Positions 1 to 8,854 of a stretch of 40,679 nucleotides of DNA are shown one piece after another. The notes under the pieces were generated by a model. That model was given only the letters and a program-made list of their open reading frames with translations, was not told the DNA's origin and made no database searches. How positions within the stretch are numbered: the stretch's first letter is position 1; every line of letters starts with the position of its first letter. The translations under genes and the position numbers were made by a program. Source of the DNA: Patescibacteria group bacterium (GTDB lineage: Bacteria > Patescibacteriota > Patescibacteriia > Patescibacteriales > UBA12465). Location of the stretch: contig JAFGTW010000053.1 in NCBI GenBank assembly GCA_016938835.1, forward strand, positions 1 through 40,679, given 5' to 3'.

Positions 1-851
1 GCGGCCACGGCGTTATATACGTTATATGAGCCAAGCACCGGTAAATGATAATGATTATTTAAAAATTGAAAATCTGAACCATCGGCGCCAGAAAATAAAG
101 ATTGGTATAAAAATATTTCTGGAACCGGTTTAATTTCTTCTTGATTATTCAAATTTAAATTCTCAACTCTTAATTTTTCATTACTTGTATAAATGCACTT
201 ACGCTCAGCCACAAAAGACAAGAAATAAGCGGCACATTCATCATCACCATTAACAATAATTGATTTTTTTATTTTTCTTAGCTCAGTTTGTTTTAAACCA
301 CTGGCACCAATAACAACTTTATTATCAGCATCAAAATATTTTCTTTGACAACGCGACAAATGAGCAAATAGTTTGCCTTTAGCTTTTTTATAGTTATCAA
401 AACCGCCATGAGCTTCAATATGTTCAGGATAAAGATTAGTAAATAATAATAAATCGTAGTTAATGAAACGATGACGAAACTGCTCAATCCCCTGAGAAGT
501 CGTTTCCACTATAGCTACTCGACAGTCATTCTTTATCATTTCGCGTAAATTTCTTTGCAGAAAAAATCTCCCAGGCATCGTCATTTTTTTGTCATTCAGC
601 CATTCCTTTTTACCATTATTAAATTGAGCAGTCGAAGTATAGCCAGCTTTATATCCGCTTTCTGAAAGCAAGCGTGACAATAAGTAGACCGTGGTAGTTT
701 TACCAGTAGTGCCCGTTACTCCAATTATAAGCAACTTGCGACTAGGAAAACGATAATATAAAGCCGCTAAGTAAGCCATTGTAAAATGATAAATCGGCTG
801 CAGAAATTTAAAGGCTTTAAGCGGTATTATTTTTTTTATTTTATTTAACAT
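1..851 (-). CDS. Mur ligase family protein, MurE-like (partial, cut by the window edge)
   Basis: The reading frame opens at ATG 851 and runs off the left edge after 283 codons, so the C-terminal part is missing. The ATP-binding loop GTTGKTTT lies at residues 47-54. It is followed by a MurE-type central domain with TTSQGIEQFR and FTNLYPEHIEAHGGFDNYKKAK, matching the family pattern around the SSH and TNL-DH-H motifs. MurE adds the third residue to the UDP-MurNAc dipeptide in the cytoplasm. Only about 43 residues precede the P-loop, whereas classical MurE has a UDP-binding domain of roughly 90 or more residues there; a hydrophobic stretch (about residues 20-34) sits in its place. The substrate-determining C-terminal motif (DNPR in meso-DAP enzymes) is outside the window, so the amino acid added cannot be judged. 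A terminator separates it from ftsK. Mur ligase membership is very likely; the exact substrate is uncertain. Confidence 0.85.
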   Translation of the reverse strand, partial: MLNKIKKIIPLKAFKFLQPIYHFTMAYLAALYYRFPSRKLLIIGVTGTTGKTTTVYLLSRLLSESGYKAGYTSTAQFNNGKKEWLNDKKMTMPGRFFLQRNLREMIKNDCRVAIVETTSQGIEQFRHRFINYDLLLFTNLYPEHIEAHGGFDNYKKAKGKLFAHLSRCQRKYFDADNKVVIGASGLKQTELRKIKKSIIVNGDDECAAYFLSFVAERKCIYTSNEKLRVENLNLNNQEEIKPVPEIFLYQSLFSGADGSDFQFLNNHYHLPVLGSYNVYNAVA

Positions 852-894
852 ACGTTAATATTATAACAAGAAAAACAGAAAGAAAAAACTATAC

Positions 895-920
895 AAAAAA
901 GACCAAACTCGGTCTTTTTT
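895..920 (-). terminator. Intrinsic terminator after ftsK
   Basis: A-run plus GACC (895-904) pairs with GGTC plus T-run (911-920) around a 6-base loop, giving a 10-bp stem. It reads as a Rho-independent terminator for ftsK on the minus strand; the symmetric A/T arms could also work in the other direction. Confidence 0.75.
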
Positions 921-935
921 ATTATCTTTCAATAA

Positions 936-3584
936 TTATCGACTAAAGAACATGCCTTCATCTTCATCATCAAATATTCTTGGTTTTACTTCTTTCTTTT
1001 TAATCTTATCTTTTTTGTCAGAATCATTATTATCTTCTTCATCTTCTGTGCCAGCCTTTATCTCTTCTAAAATTTCATCTTCATCCTTAATATCATCTTC
1101 GGGTCCATCATCATCAAGTAAAAAAGCCGGGGTATCCGTGTCTTCTTCAGCCTCGTCTTCTTCCGCCTCATCTTCTTCATCTTCAGTTACTTCTTCTTTA
1201 ACTACAACCCCCTCATCGTCTTCAATCTCTTCAGTTTCATCCTCTTTCTCCTCTTCTTCTTCGTCATTGGCAAAAGCTAGGGTATCATCATCTCCTTCAT
1301 CTAAATAAGCGCTCGGAGCCGTAGCCGAGTTACGATCATGCACAGGCATAGCACTCACTCCTTGATTGCGCATTGCCTCCATTTGTTCACGACTGACTAA
1401 AATCTCCCTAGGCTTAGAACCGTTTGAAGGTCCAATGATACCAGCGTCTTCCAGCATGTCTAAGATTTTAGCGGCCCGACCATAACCAATTGATAATCTT
1501 CTTTGCAGTAACGAAGTTGAAGCTTTACCTGCCTTAAGAATAATTTCCTGAGCCTCTTCCATTAACTCGTCTTCATCACCATGTGTACCATCAAGACCAA
1601 CGCCTGCTACACCAGAAACTTTTTGTCTATCAGTAATACCTTCCAAGTATTCAGCCTCGCCACTCTTCTCTTTAATATAGCTGATAATATCATTAATTTC
1701 CTGATCGCTCACGTAAGCACCTTGAATACGTTTAGGTTTAGATAGCTCGGCCGTAGTTAAAAGCATATCACCCTGCCCAAGTAATTTCTCCGCGCCACTA
1801 ACATCTAAAATAGTTTTAGAATCAACTAATGAAGTAACGGAAAAGGCAATTCTAGCTGGAACATTAGCTTTAATAAGTCCAGTTATAACATCAACGCTCG
1901 GACGTTGCGTTGCTAAGATCAAATGAATGCCAACCGCACGCGACATCTGGGCTAAGCGAATAATTGCCGCCTCCATTTCCTTGCCTGAGGTCATCATAAA
2001 ATCAGCTAACTCATCAATGATAAAAATGATATAAGGTAATTTTTCTTCTGGTTTGGCCTCATTATAACTTTGAATATTTTTCTTACCTGCTTTATTTAAA
2101 ACATCGTAACGACGATCCATTTCATTCAAACACCACTTCAAAGCGTTGATGGTTTTAGAAACTTCAGTGATGACCGGAGTTAATAAATGAGGAATACCAT
2201 TATAAGCTGGCAATTCTACCCGTTTTGGATCAATCATGATAAAACGCAAATCATCAGGATTATTTTGATATAAAAGAGAAATAATAATTGTATTTAAACA
2301 AACTGATTTACCAGAATTAGTAGCACCAGCCACCAATAAATGGGGCATGCGAGTTAAATCATATATCCAAGAAGTTCCAGAAACATCTTTACCAAGAGCA
2401 ATCATCATATTGTGCTTGCGATTAGTAAAAACCTTATCTTCCAAAATCTCTCTAAGGCCAACTACAGCCTTAGTCTTATTGGGAACTTCAATACCGACTA
2501 AAGACTGACCAGGAATTGGCGCCTCAATACGAATAGGATGGGCCGCTAAGGCTAAAGATAAATCATTATTTAAAGTAATAATACGAGAGACCTTTACCCC
2601 TTCAGCTGGTTTAAAAGTATATTGAGTAACTGTTGGCCCAACTTTTGTTTCAGCCATCTCCACCGTAATACCAAAATTCTCCAAAGTATGTTTAATTTTT
2701 TGAGCGCCAATTTCTGTATCACCACCAATAGCCTGTCCAGCCTTAGCACTCAAAAGCTCTAAAGGCATATCAATTTTGATTCTTTTTTTTGGGAAAATAA
2801 TCTTGTCTTGAGTTTTAGTTTTATTTGATTTAGCTATCTTGTTTTGAATAGATGCAACTTCTTCCTCCAATACTTCATCCACATCCTCATCTCCGGCCTC
2901 ATCTTCTAAAGGTTTACTCTGCCAAGAATTAAGAACTTTAGCACGTGCTGCCTCAATTAAACGCTTAGCTTCAATATGATCATCATCAGTTTTATTAGAA
3001 GAAAATAAAACTTGAAATGATTCGGTGATAGAATTAAAAACTGAAGCAAACAAACTTTCGCGACCAATTAATTTAGACAAAGAAGTATTAAAAACAAGAA
3101 CTAAAGAAACTAACAACAAACAAACTAAAATAATAACGCCGCCCCAAAAACCAAAAATATAAACAAAAGCCGTGCTCAGATAATAACCAACAAAACCGCC
3201 ACCAATACCCTCTTTAACAATATTAAGCCATTTGTCTTGAGAAAAGAAAAAATGAAAAAGAGTCTGATAGGAAATAAACAATAAAAATAAACCCAAATAA
3301 TCATTAAACTTAATATCAACTGTTTTATCACGCACTAATAATATTCCCCAGAATAATAGAATAAGTGGCACTAACCATTTACCAAAACCAAAAATCAATA
3401 TCAACCACTTAGACAAAAAAATACCGGTTTGACCGGACATATTAAAAAGGCCAAGCAAAGAAATTAGACCTAGAGCAAATATTAAAACAATCCAAATACT
3501 ACGCTTTGCTCGTGTATCCAGCTCAAAAGACGGCAGATTTAAATTTTCAAAAGGATTGTCAGATTTTTTCTTTTTTCTTGCCAT
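936..3584 (-). CDS. ftsK: DNA translocase FtsK with acidic C-terminal extension
   Basis: Membrane-anchored ATPase that pumps chromosome ends through the division septum. Numbering from an upstream ATG at 3590; the second ATG (3584, MARKKKK) is preferred as start because the basic tail then leads directly to the membrane segments. Hydrophobic helices occupy roughly residues 31-170, followed by a charged linker (200-270), the alpha/beta domains of the motor, Walker A GATNSGKS (422-429), Walker B IIFIIDEL (521-528), the ATQRPS motif (561-566) and a winged-helix gamma domain (about 670-735). In most FtsK proteins the gamma domain ends the chain; here about 120 more residues follow (764-884), dominated by Asp/Glu and ending in a KIKKKEVKPRIF-type basic patch. 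No FtsK-orienting site can be identified. A good promoter lies at 3635-3663 and a terminator after the stop. Identification is secure; the role of the tail is unknown. Confidence 0.96.
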   Translation of the reverse strand: MARKKKKSDNPFENLNLPSFELDTRAKRSIWIVLIFALGLISLLGLFNMSGQTGIFLSKWLILIFGFGKWLVPLILLFWGILLVRDKTVDIKFNDYLGLFLLFISYQTLFHFFFSQDKWLNIVKEGIGGGFVGYYLSTAFVYIFGFWGGVIILVCLLLVSLVLVFNTSLSKLIGRESLFASVFNSITESFQVLFSSNKTDDDHIEAKRLIEAARAKVLNSWQSKPLEDEAGDEDVDEVLEEEVASIQNKIAKSNKTKTQDKIIFPKKRIKIDMPLELLSAKAGQAIGGDTEIGAQKIKHTLENFGITVEMAETKVGPTVTQYTFKPAEGVKVSRIITLNNDLSLALAAHPIRIEAPIPGQSLVGIEVPNKTKAVVGLREILEDKVFTNRKHNMMIALGKDVSGTSWIYDLTRMPHLLVAGATNSGKSVCLNTIIISLLYQNNPDDLRFIMIDPKRVELPAYNGIPHLLTPVITEVSKTINALKWCLNEMDRRYDVLNKAGKKNIQSYNEAKPEEKLPYIIFIIDELADFMMTSGKEMEAAIIRLAQMSRAVGIHLILATQRPSVDVITGLIKANVPARIAFSVTSLVDSKTILDVSGAEKLLGQGDMLLTTAELSKPKRIQGAYVSDQEINDIISYIKEKSGEAEYLEGITDRQKVSGVAGVGLDGTHGDEDELMEEAQEIILKAGKASTSLLQRRLSIGYGRAAKILDMLEDAGIIGPSNGSKPREILVSREQMEAMRNQGVSAMPVHDRNSATAPSAYLDEGDDDTLAFANDEEEEEKEDETEEIEDDEGVVVKEEVTEDEEDEAEEDEAEEDTDTPAFLLDDDGPEDDIKDEDEILEEIKAGTEDEEDNNDSDKKDKIKKKEVKPRIFDDEDEGMFFSR

Positions 3585-3634
3585 ACACATCGTAGCTTAA
3601 GCCAAACGGCAGAGATATTAATAATTACGCTCTC

Positions 3635-3663
3635 ATTATACAAAAAACAGGTGAAAAGCTCAA
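3635..3663 (-). promoter_or_regulatory. Promoter for ftsK
   Basis: On the minus strand TTGAGC (3658-3663) is followed after 17 bp by TATAAT (3635-3640). The expected transcript start near 3628 gives a leader of about 40 bases before ftsK. No Shine-Dalgarno motif is seen in that leader. Confidence 0.7.
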
Positions 3664-3704
3664 ATGAACAAAAAATATAAAAGCGTTTTCAAAAACTTTA
3701 TAAA

Positions 3705-5135
3705 TTACACATCTTGATACAAATTCTTATATTTAGGAGCTGAAGCTTGCCAAGACCAGTCCTGTTTTAAACCATTACTTCTTATTTTTCTATATAAAGC
3801 TGGTTGATTATAATATATCTCCAAAGCTTGTTTTAAGGTATTAATGAAATTTTTGCTTGTATACTGATTAAAAACTAAACCCGTTTCTTTATCAATAACC
3901 GTATCTTTCAATCCTCCGGTTGCACGTACAATCGGCACGGCACCATAACGCATAGCCATCATCTGCGTTAACCCGCAAGGCTCAAACTTTGAAGGAACAA
4001 GAAAATAATCAGCGGCGGCATAAAGATTATGGGCAAGGGTTTCATCAAAAGCGATAATTGTGCGCATACTATCAGGCAAATCTTTATTTACAGCTAACAT
4101 CATTTGTTCATATTTTTTTTCTCCACTGCCTAAAATCATAAGCTGGAAAGGAAATTTTTTCTGTAATCTTAATAAATCCTTAGACTTAAATAAGTCTAAA
4201 CCTTTTTGATTAGAAAAACGGGCAATAAATACAAATAAAGGCGAGTGATCATCTACTAAATTCATATAACTGCGTACGACGCGCTTATTTACTTGTTTGC
4301 CGACAAGCACATCTTTACTAGAATATTTCTGTGCCAACCTTTTATCATCTGCCGGGTTATAGGTCTTAACATCAATACCATTTAATATCCCTACTAAATC
4401 TTGACGACGGCTTTTTAATAATTTTTCTAAACCATAACCATACTCTGCTGTTAAAATTTCTTTAGCATAAGTTGGGCTAACGGTTGTAATCTTATCAGCA
4501 CTCTTAATACCCGCAGTTAATAAATTAATCCAGCCAGTATATTTTTTCCTTTTATCTAGAAATTTAAAATCTTCAATAGAAAAACCGAACTTAAGTAAAG
4601 TCTTTTCTTCCGTCCAGCCCTGACTTTGTAAATTATGAATAGTAAGAACAAGACCTGGTCTTTTGGATCGAGTCGAAGAAGCTAATCCAGTTAAAATGCT
4701 AGCGGCATGAAAATCATGAGCATGAATAATTTGTGGTTTAAACGGTAAAAGCGTTAAAGCCTTTAAGGCTGCTCGGGCAAAAAATAAATATTTATTAGCA
4801 TTATCCCCTTCGTAAACTTTACCCTTAAAATAAGTGCTGTTTTGTAGTAGATAATAAGTAATATTCTTAATTTTAATCTGCCAAATACTAACATTCTCTT
4901 TCTTCTTACCAATCTTAACTTCAAATGAATTAATTTTCTTGGCCTTCCAATTAGACAAAGAAATACTGCCATGAGCAGGCATTAAAATACGAGCATCAAT
5001 ATCCTGAATTTTTAAGGCTTGAGGTAAGGATCCAACAACGTCCGCTAGTCCGCCCACTTTAGCTAAAGGGGCCGCCTCAGCAGCACAAAAAAGAATTCTA
5101 GAAATATTTTTTTTATTTTTATTAATTTTGAGCAT
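3705..5135 (-). CDS. GT5 glycogen/starch synthase paralogue 1
   Basis: Glycosyltransferase of CAZy family GT5, expected to elongate an alpha-1,4-glucan from a nucleotide-glucose donor in the cytoplasm. At 476 residues it has normal family length. It shows the N-terminal donor-binding loop KVGGLADVV (residues 26-34), HAHDFH (138-143), LNGIDVKTYNP, the second Rossmann domain start FVFIARFSNQKG, and the C-terminal EPCGLTQMMAMRYG (E385) followed by TGGLKDTV. KVGGL instead of the more common KTGGL is a conservative variant. It is the last gene of the run that begins with a second GT5 gene at 8846, and its start overlaps the preceding kinase gene by 14 bases, implying translational coupling. Donor (ADP- or UDP-glucose) and true product cannot be told from sequence. 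Confidence 0.88.
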   Translation of the reverse strand: MLKINKNKKNISRILFCAAEAAPLAKVGGLADVVGSLPQALKIQDIDARILMPAHGSISLSNWKAKKINSFEVKIGKKKENVSIWQIKIKNITYYLLQNSTYFKGKVYEGDNANKYLFFARAALKALTLLPFKPQIIHAHDFHAASILTGLASSTRSKRPGLVLTIHNLQSQGWTEEKTLLKFGFSIEDFKFLDKRKKYTGWINLLTAGIKSADKITTVSPTYAKEILTAEYGYGLEKLLKSRRQDLVGILNGIDVKTYNPADDKRLAQKYSSKDVLVGKQVNKRVVRSYMNLVDDHSPLFVFIARFSNQKGLDLFKSKDLLRLQKKFPFQLMILGSGEKKYEQMMLAVNKDLPDSMRTIIAFDETLAHNLYAAADYFLVPSKFEPCGLTQMMAMRYGAVPIVRATGGLKDTVIDKETGLVFNQYTSKNFINTLKQALEIYYNQPALYRKIRSNGLKQDWSWQASAPKYKNLYQDV

Positions 5136-6165
5136 GATATTTACTAATTAAATTATTTTTTATTTTATTAATATTAACTTCGGCTTTATGTGGTTCGCAA
5201 TCATGCTTTAAAAGCCAAAAAGTAGCCGTTCTAATAGCGGTCCAATTATAATAGAGGTCTATTCTTTTTTGTAGAGATTCATCAAGTGTAATATGAGCAA
5301 ACTCTAAATATGAGTTAAGAAATAATTTTTTCATCGCTGAAGCCAATTCCTGATCATTAAAATGGCGAATAATTTTATACTCCAGCTGTTGTAAAAAGGT
5401 ACCTAAATCACGAGCAAAATCAGCTGGGCAAAAATCAGTAAAATCAATTAAACCGATTCTATCTTTACCGGCTGAAATAATATTTTCTGGATGGGCATCG
5501 CCATGGATAAGCCAGCGCTTGGCAGTGCTAGCAAAAAACTTTTCTTCTTCTGCAATAAAACCAGCATACAACTCAGATACAGCGTGTACGTAAGTATCCC
5601 CAAAACGTTCCCTAATTTCCTTAATAATCGTATCGCGACCAGGCACCACCGTGCGTAATAAACGATTATCATCACTAAAAATACTAAGATCATCCGGCAT
5701 TTTTAAACTATGCACCTGAGAAAACAGATGCGCCGCCTGAATTATCATTTTCTTCATTTTCAATTTTCGCCCCTCTTTAATAATACGTAGTAAATGCTTA
5801 CCCTCAACTGCCTGATAAAAAGTACCATTATACTCAGAACTAAAAAACAAAGGACGAGGCAAAACAACGTTTTCATCAGACAAATTACTTTTTTCTAAAT
5901 ACCTTAAAACTTTAAATACTACTTCGCGAGGTTCATCACTATGAGCTGAACATACTATTTCCAATTTAATTTTTTCTCCGTTGATATGTAAGAATCTCAC
6001 ATTATAAGCAATAACCACATGATAAGTCGAAGTCCAAATTAGCTTTTTGTAAGCCTTGATTTTAAAAGACAAAATTTTACTAAAATCTGGATATAAAGGT
6101 AACACTTCTTTCTCCAACAAATTACGGACAATTTGTTCATCAAATAATTCTAGAATTTTATTCAT
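5122..6165 (-). CDS. APH/choline-kinase family phosphotransferase
   Basis: Protein of 347 residues with the aminoglycoside-phosphotransferase fold signatures: HGDAHPEN (residues 221-228, catalytic Asp 223), then GLIDFTDF (metal-binding Asp 241) and the ARDLG that typically follows. A GTG codon 21 bases upstream (6186) could extend it to 354 residues, but the ATG at 6165 is preferred. The family phosphorylates small hydroxyl-bearing molecules (aminoglycosides, choline, sugars such as maltose in maltokinases). Here it sits between GH57 and a GT5 synthase, with 39 bp to the former and a 14-base overlap with the latter, so a sugar or oligosaccharide substrate is a reasonable inference, not something visible in the sequence. 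An antibiotic-resistance role is unlikely in this setting. Confidence 0.75.
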   Translation of the reverse strand: MNKILELFDEQIVRNLLEKEVLPLYPDFSKILSFKIKAYKKLIWTSTYHVVIAYNVRFLHINGEKIKLEIVCSAHSDEPREVVFKVLRYLEKSNLSDENVVLPRPLFFSSEYNGTFYQAVEGKHLLRIIKEGRKLKMKKMIIQAAHLFSQVHSLKMPDDLSIFSDDNRLLRTVVPGRDTIIKEIRERFGDTYVHAVSELYAGFIAEEEKFFASTAKRWLIHGDAHPENIISAGKDRIGLIDFTDFCPADFARDLGTFLQQLEYKIIRHFNDQELASAMKKLFLNSYLEFAHITLDESLQKRIDLYYNWTAIRTATFWLLKHDCEPHKAEVNINKIKNNLISKYHAQN

Positions 6166-6204
6166 AAAAAATAATCCGACTCCCACGGAAAATAAATTAA
6201 ATAA

Positions 6205-7374
6205 TTAATTGCTATTTGTATTTAACCAATGCTGGGACCAATGTCTAATCCATAAAGATTTTTTTATATCACAGGTCAACTTTTCTGCTTTTACTTTATA
6301 TTTTAAAGATTTTTTATCTTCAAGCGAGCGCAACGAACGTAGTAAGTCATTTAAACCATTTTCAACTTCATCCGGATTCCAAGCCACTGGCCCAAAATTA
6401 TGAGAAAAATTTCGACCACTGGCCCACCAAAAAGAACAACTGGCTAAGCCGCGGCTAAGGTGCCAACGGTACCAGGAATAATTATTATCATTTTTAAACT
6501 TTTTACCTGCCTTAATAGCCAGATCCGCTAATTCCCATAATAATGACTGAGTTTTATTGCTCTTCTCTTTCCAAATAGCAAAAGGTTGTTTTTGATCATA
6601 CTGCCAATTTGTTTCCCACGAAGCAGACTGAAATTTAACTGATGACAACTTACCTAATGCGTCTAAATAATCTGTAATAGTGCTTGTTTCTAAATTTTTA
6701 ATCTTTACCATTTTCTCCAACTCAGCGCTAGGATCCTCATGACGCAAGCCATATAATTCAGCATCTGTGGCTGTTACTATCACAGCGGGCAACTGATTAT
6801 TCTTAACTAAATCATTAATTAAATCCGGAGCATAAGCATTAGAAAATTCTCGTTGTCTTACAACGACTGACAAGTTGCTATTAGAATCAATATAAGCTGT
6901 TTGCGGATTAGTTAAAGTAGAAGGCAGTGAAGCTTCATCTAAAATCAACCATTTATAACCCAAACTTTTAACTAGTTTCGCCAAGGCTGGAGTATAGGCC
7001 ATTTCTGGAAAAAAGAAGCCACCGCCATTAATATCAACTCCCAATATTTCTAAAGATAATTCCTCTTGTCGCTTAATTTGATAACGAACTTCCGCTTCAC
7101 CAACAAAAGGAAGAAAAGCATGATAAGCAGCCGAGCCAACTAGCTCTAAGCGACCAGATTTTACCAAAGCCCGCCATTCATTAATTATTTCAATATAGCC
7201 CTCCTCTTGTAGGCGCTCCAAAAGACAGCCACTGATATTGGCCGTAAACTTTAAATGCGGATGCTCCAACATTAAACGAGTTAGACGCGCATAGCTTTTA
7301 TCAACCGCCTCTTTGATACGCTCAATTGGGCTATTGGCCGGCTGATAAAGATGAAAAAAATTAATCCAAAGCAT
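6205..7374 (-). CDS. Glycoside hydrolase family 57 protein
   Basis: Family GH57 enzymes hydrolyse, transfer or branch alpha-glucans. This 389-residue protein starts at the family's first motif in the form HLYQP (residues 8-12; the usual form is HxHQP, so the second His is Tyr). It keeps the nucleophile region GGFFFPEMAYTP with Glu124 and the acid region TDAELYGLRH with Asp204. The C-terminal helical domain contains several Trp residues (WYRWHLSRGLASCSFWWAS), a common feature of glucan-binding GH57 ends. It is shorter than typical branching enzymes or amylopullulanases. It lies 2 bp downstream of one GT5 synthase and upstream of the kinase and second GT5, so it probably remodels or degrades the polymer those enzymes build. 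Exact activity (amylase, glucanotransferase or branching enzyme) is undetermined. Confidence 0.85.
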   Translation of the reverse strand: MLWINFFHLYQPANSPIERIKEAVDKSYARLTRLMLEHPHLKFTANISGCLLERLQEEGYIEIINEWRALVKSGRLELVGSAAYHAFLPFVGEAEVRYQIKRQEELSLEILGVDINGGGFFFPEMAYTPALAKLVKSLGYKWLILDEASLPSTLTNPQTAYIDSNSNLSVVVRQREFSNAYAPDLINDLVKNNQLPAVIVTATDAELYGLRHEDPSAELEKMVKIKNLETSTITDYLDALGKLSSVKFQSASWETNWQYDQKQPFAIWKEKSNKTQSLLWELADLAIKAGKKFKNDNNYSWYRWHLSRGLASCSFWWASGRNFSHNFGPVAWNPDEVENGLNDLLRSLRSLEDKKSLKYKVKAEKLTCDIKKSLWIRHWSQHWLNTNSN

Positions 7375-7376
7375 AA

Positions 7377-8846
7377 TTATAAACGTTTAGCACGGCGATA
7401 AAGCTGAATATATTTTTTAGCAGGAATTTCCCAGCTATTTGATTGTTTCATTGCTTGTTTAACTAAATCTTCCCAGACAACGCGATGTTTAAAATTTTCT
7501 AAACCGCGACAAATGGCACCAAAAAAATCTAATCCATCTTCTTGATGAAAAGTAAAACCATTACCTCTTTTAGTAGCAGGATTATAATCATCAACCGTAT
7601 CATATAAACCGCCTATTTCTCTAACTACTGGAATGCAGCCATAACGCATAGCAATTAACTGATTAATGCCACAAGGCTCGTGATTAGATGGTAATAAAAA
7701 TAAATCAGAGGCGGCATATAATGATGTTTCCATTTTTTCATCAAAAGGCAGCCAAACAATTTTACGACCGAATTTTTTTTGCCAAACTTTTAAACTATTA
7801 ATATACTCTTTACTGCCATCGCCCATAAAAACTAGCTGTACATCCAAACGTAAAAGCGCTGGCATAATCTCAAGAATAAGATTAAAACCTTTTTGAAAAG
7901 TGACTCTAGAAGTAGTGCAAATCATTGGCGTTAAAGAATCCTGAGGTAAGCCAATTTTTGTTTGAAAAGCTAGTTTATTCGCCTTTTTAGAGGATAAGCG
8001 TTTACCTAATGTCTGGGCACTATATCTTTGCACTAAACCCTCATCTTTTTCAGGATTATAAGCATTATAATCAATGCCATTAATAATCCCAAATAAACGA
8101 TCTGAACGATTACGCAAAATCTGATGTAAATCCTGACCAAATTTCTTAGTCATAATTTCCATACGATATTGCTCGCTCACTGTATTAATAATATCGGCTG
8201 ATAAGATTGCCCTCTTAGCAAAATTAATATTTTCTAATTGTGGATTATCTAAATGTGGGATACGGCTGCGCCCATAATCTTTATTAGCAACTGGCACCCC
8301 CCACCAATTATGACCAAACTGGAAAATTAGATTATGAATAGTAAAAACTGTTTTAGCGTTCTTTAAGGTTTTAGAATAACGAAAATCGTGTTTTAAGTAA
8401 TAAGGAATAAGTCCTGTTTGCCAATCATGACAATGAATAATATCAGCCTCAAATTTTAACAATGAAAGAAGCTTTAAAGCAGCGACATCAAAGACTAAAA
8501 AACGAGCATTTTCTTGGCTAGAGCCATACAAATTTTTATGTTTGGAAAAAAAGTGGGCGTACTCAATAAAATAAACAGGCAGCCCTTCCATTAGCTGTCC
8601 TTGCCAATAATTAACCTGCACACTTTCAGCTGAATTAAGTGTCACTCTCACATCAGCAAATAAAAGTTTAAGATTATGTTCTGATTTATTAATTATTTTG
8701 CCATACAATGGTGTAATAATACACACATCATGTCCTAAGCGTTTAAGAGCCTTAGGTAAACTACGAACAACATCACCAAGACCACCTGTTTTGGAAAATG
8801 GGGCAACTTCAGAAGCAATATGTACTATTTTTAAAGCCTTACTCAT
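7377..8846 (-). CDS. glgA: GT5 glycogen/starch synthase paralogue 2
   Basis: Second GT5 synthase in the module, 489 residues. It has the canonical KTGGLGDVV loop (residues 19-27), HCHDWQTGL (138-146), INGIDYNAYNPEKD, TSRVTFQKGFNL, and EPCGINQLIAMRYG (Glu390) followed by IGGLYDTV. Of the two paralogues this one looks closer to classical GlgA because of KTGGL and the HCHDWQTGL segment. It begins 8 bp after the ruvC stop and ends 2 bp before GH57, so it is almost certainly co-transcribed with them. No ADP-glucose pyrophosphorylase (glgC) is visible in this window; the nucleotidyltransferase at 37787 looks GlmU-like. GT5 membership is secure, donor specificity is not. Confidence 0.9.
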   Translation of the reverse strand: MSKALKIVHIASEVAPFSKTGGLGDVVRSLPKALKRLGHDVCIITPLYGKIINKSEHNLKLLFADVRVTLNSAESVQVNYWQGQLMEGLPVYFIEYAHFFSKHKNLYGSSQENARFLVFDVAALKLLSLLKFEADIIHCHDWQTGLIPYYLKHDFRYSKTLKNAKTVFTIHNLIFQFGHNWWGVPVANKDYGRSRIPHLDNPQLENINFAKRAILSADIINTVSEQYRMEIMTKKFGQDLHQILRNRSDRLFGIINGIDYNAYNPEKDEGLVQRYSAQTLGKRLSSKKANKLAFQTKIGLPQDSLTPMICTTSRVTFQKGFNLILEIMPALLRLDVQLVFMGDGSKEYINSLKVWQKKFGRKIVWLPFDEKMETSLYAASDLFLLPSNHEPCGINQLIAMRYGCIPVVREIGGLYDTVDDYNPATKRGNGFTFHQEDGLDFFGAICRGLENFKHRVVWEDLVKQAMKQSNSWEIPAKKYIQLYRRAKRL

Positions 8847-8854
8847 AAATTTTA

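Noticed and set aside
952-1308. A 118-codon serine-rich frame on the plus strand
   Set aside because: It is the antisense of the Asp/Glu-rich FtsK tail; GAA/GAT codons read backwards give TTC/ATC and Ser codons.
5122-6165. Antibiotic-resistance aminoglycoside phosphotransferase
   Set aside because: The fold is shared, but the gene is locked in a glucan operon and no mobile-element context exists; a sugar kinase is more likely.
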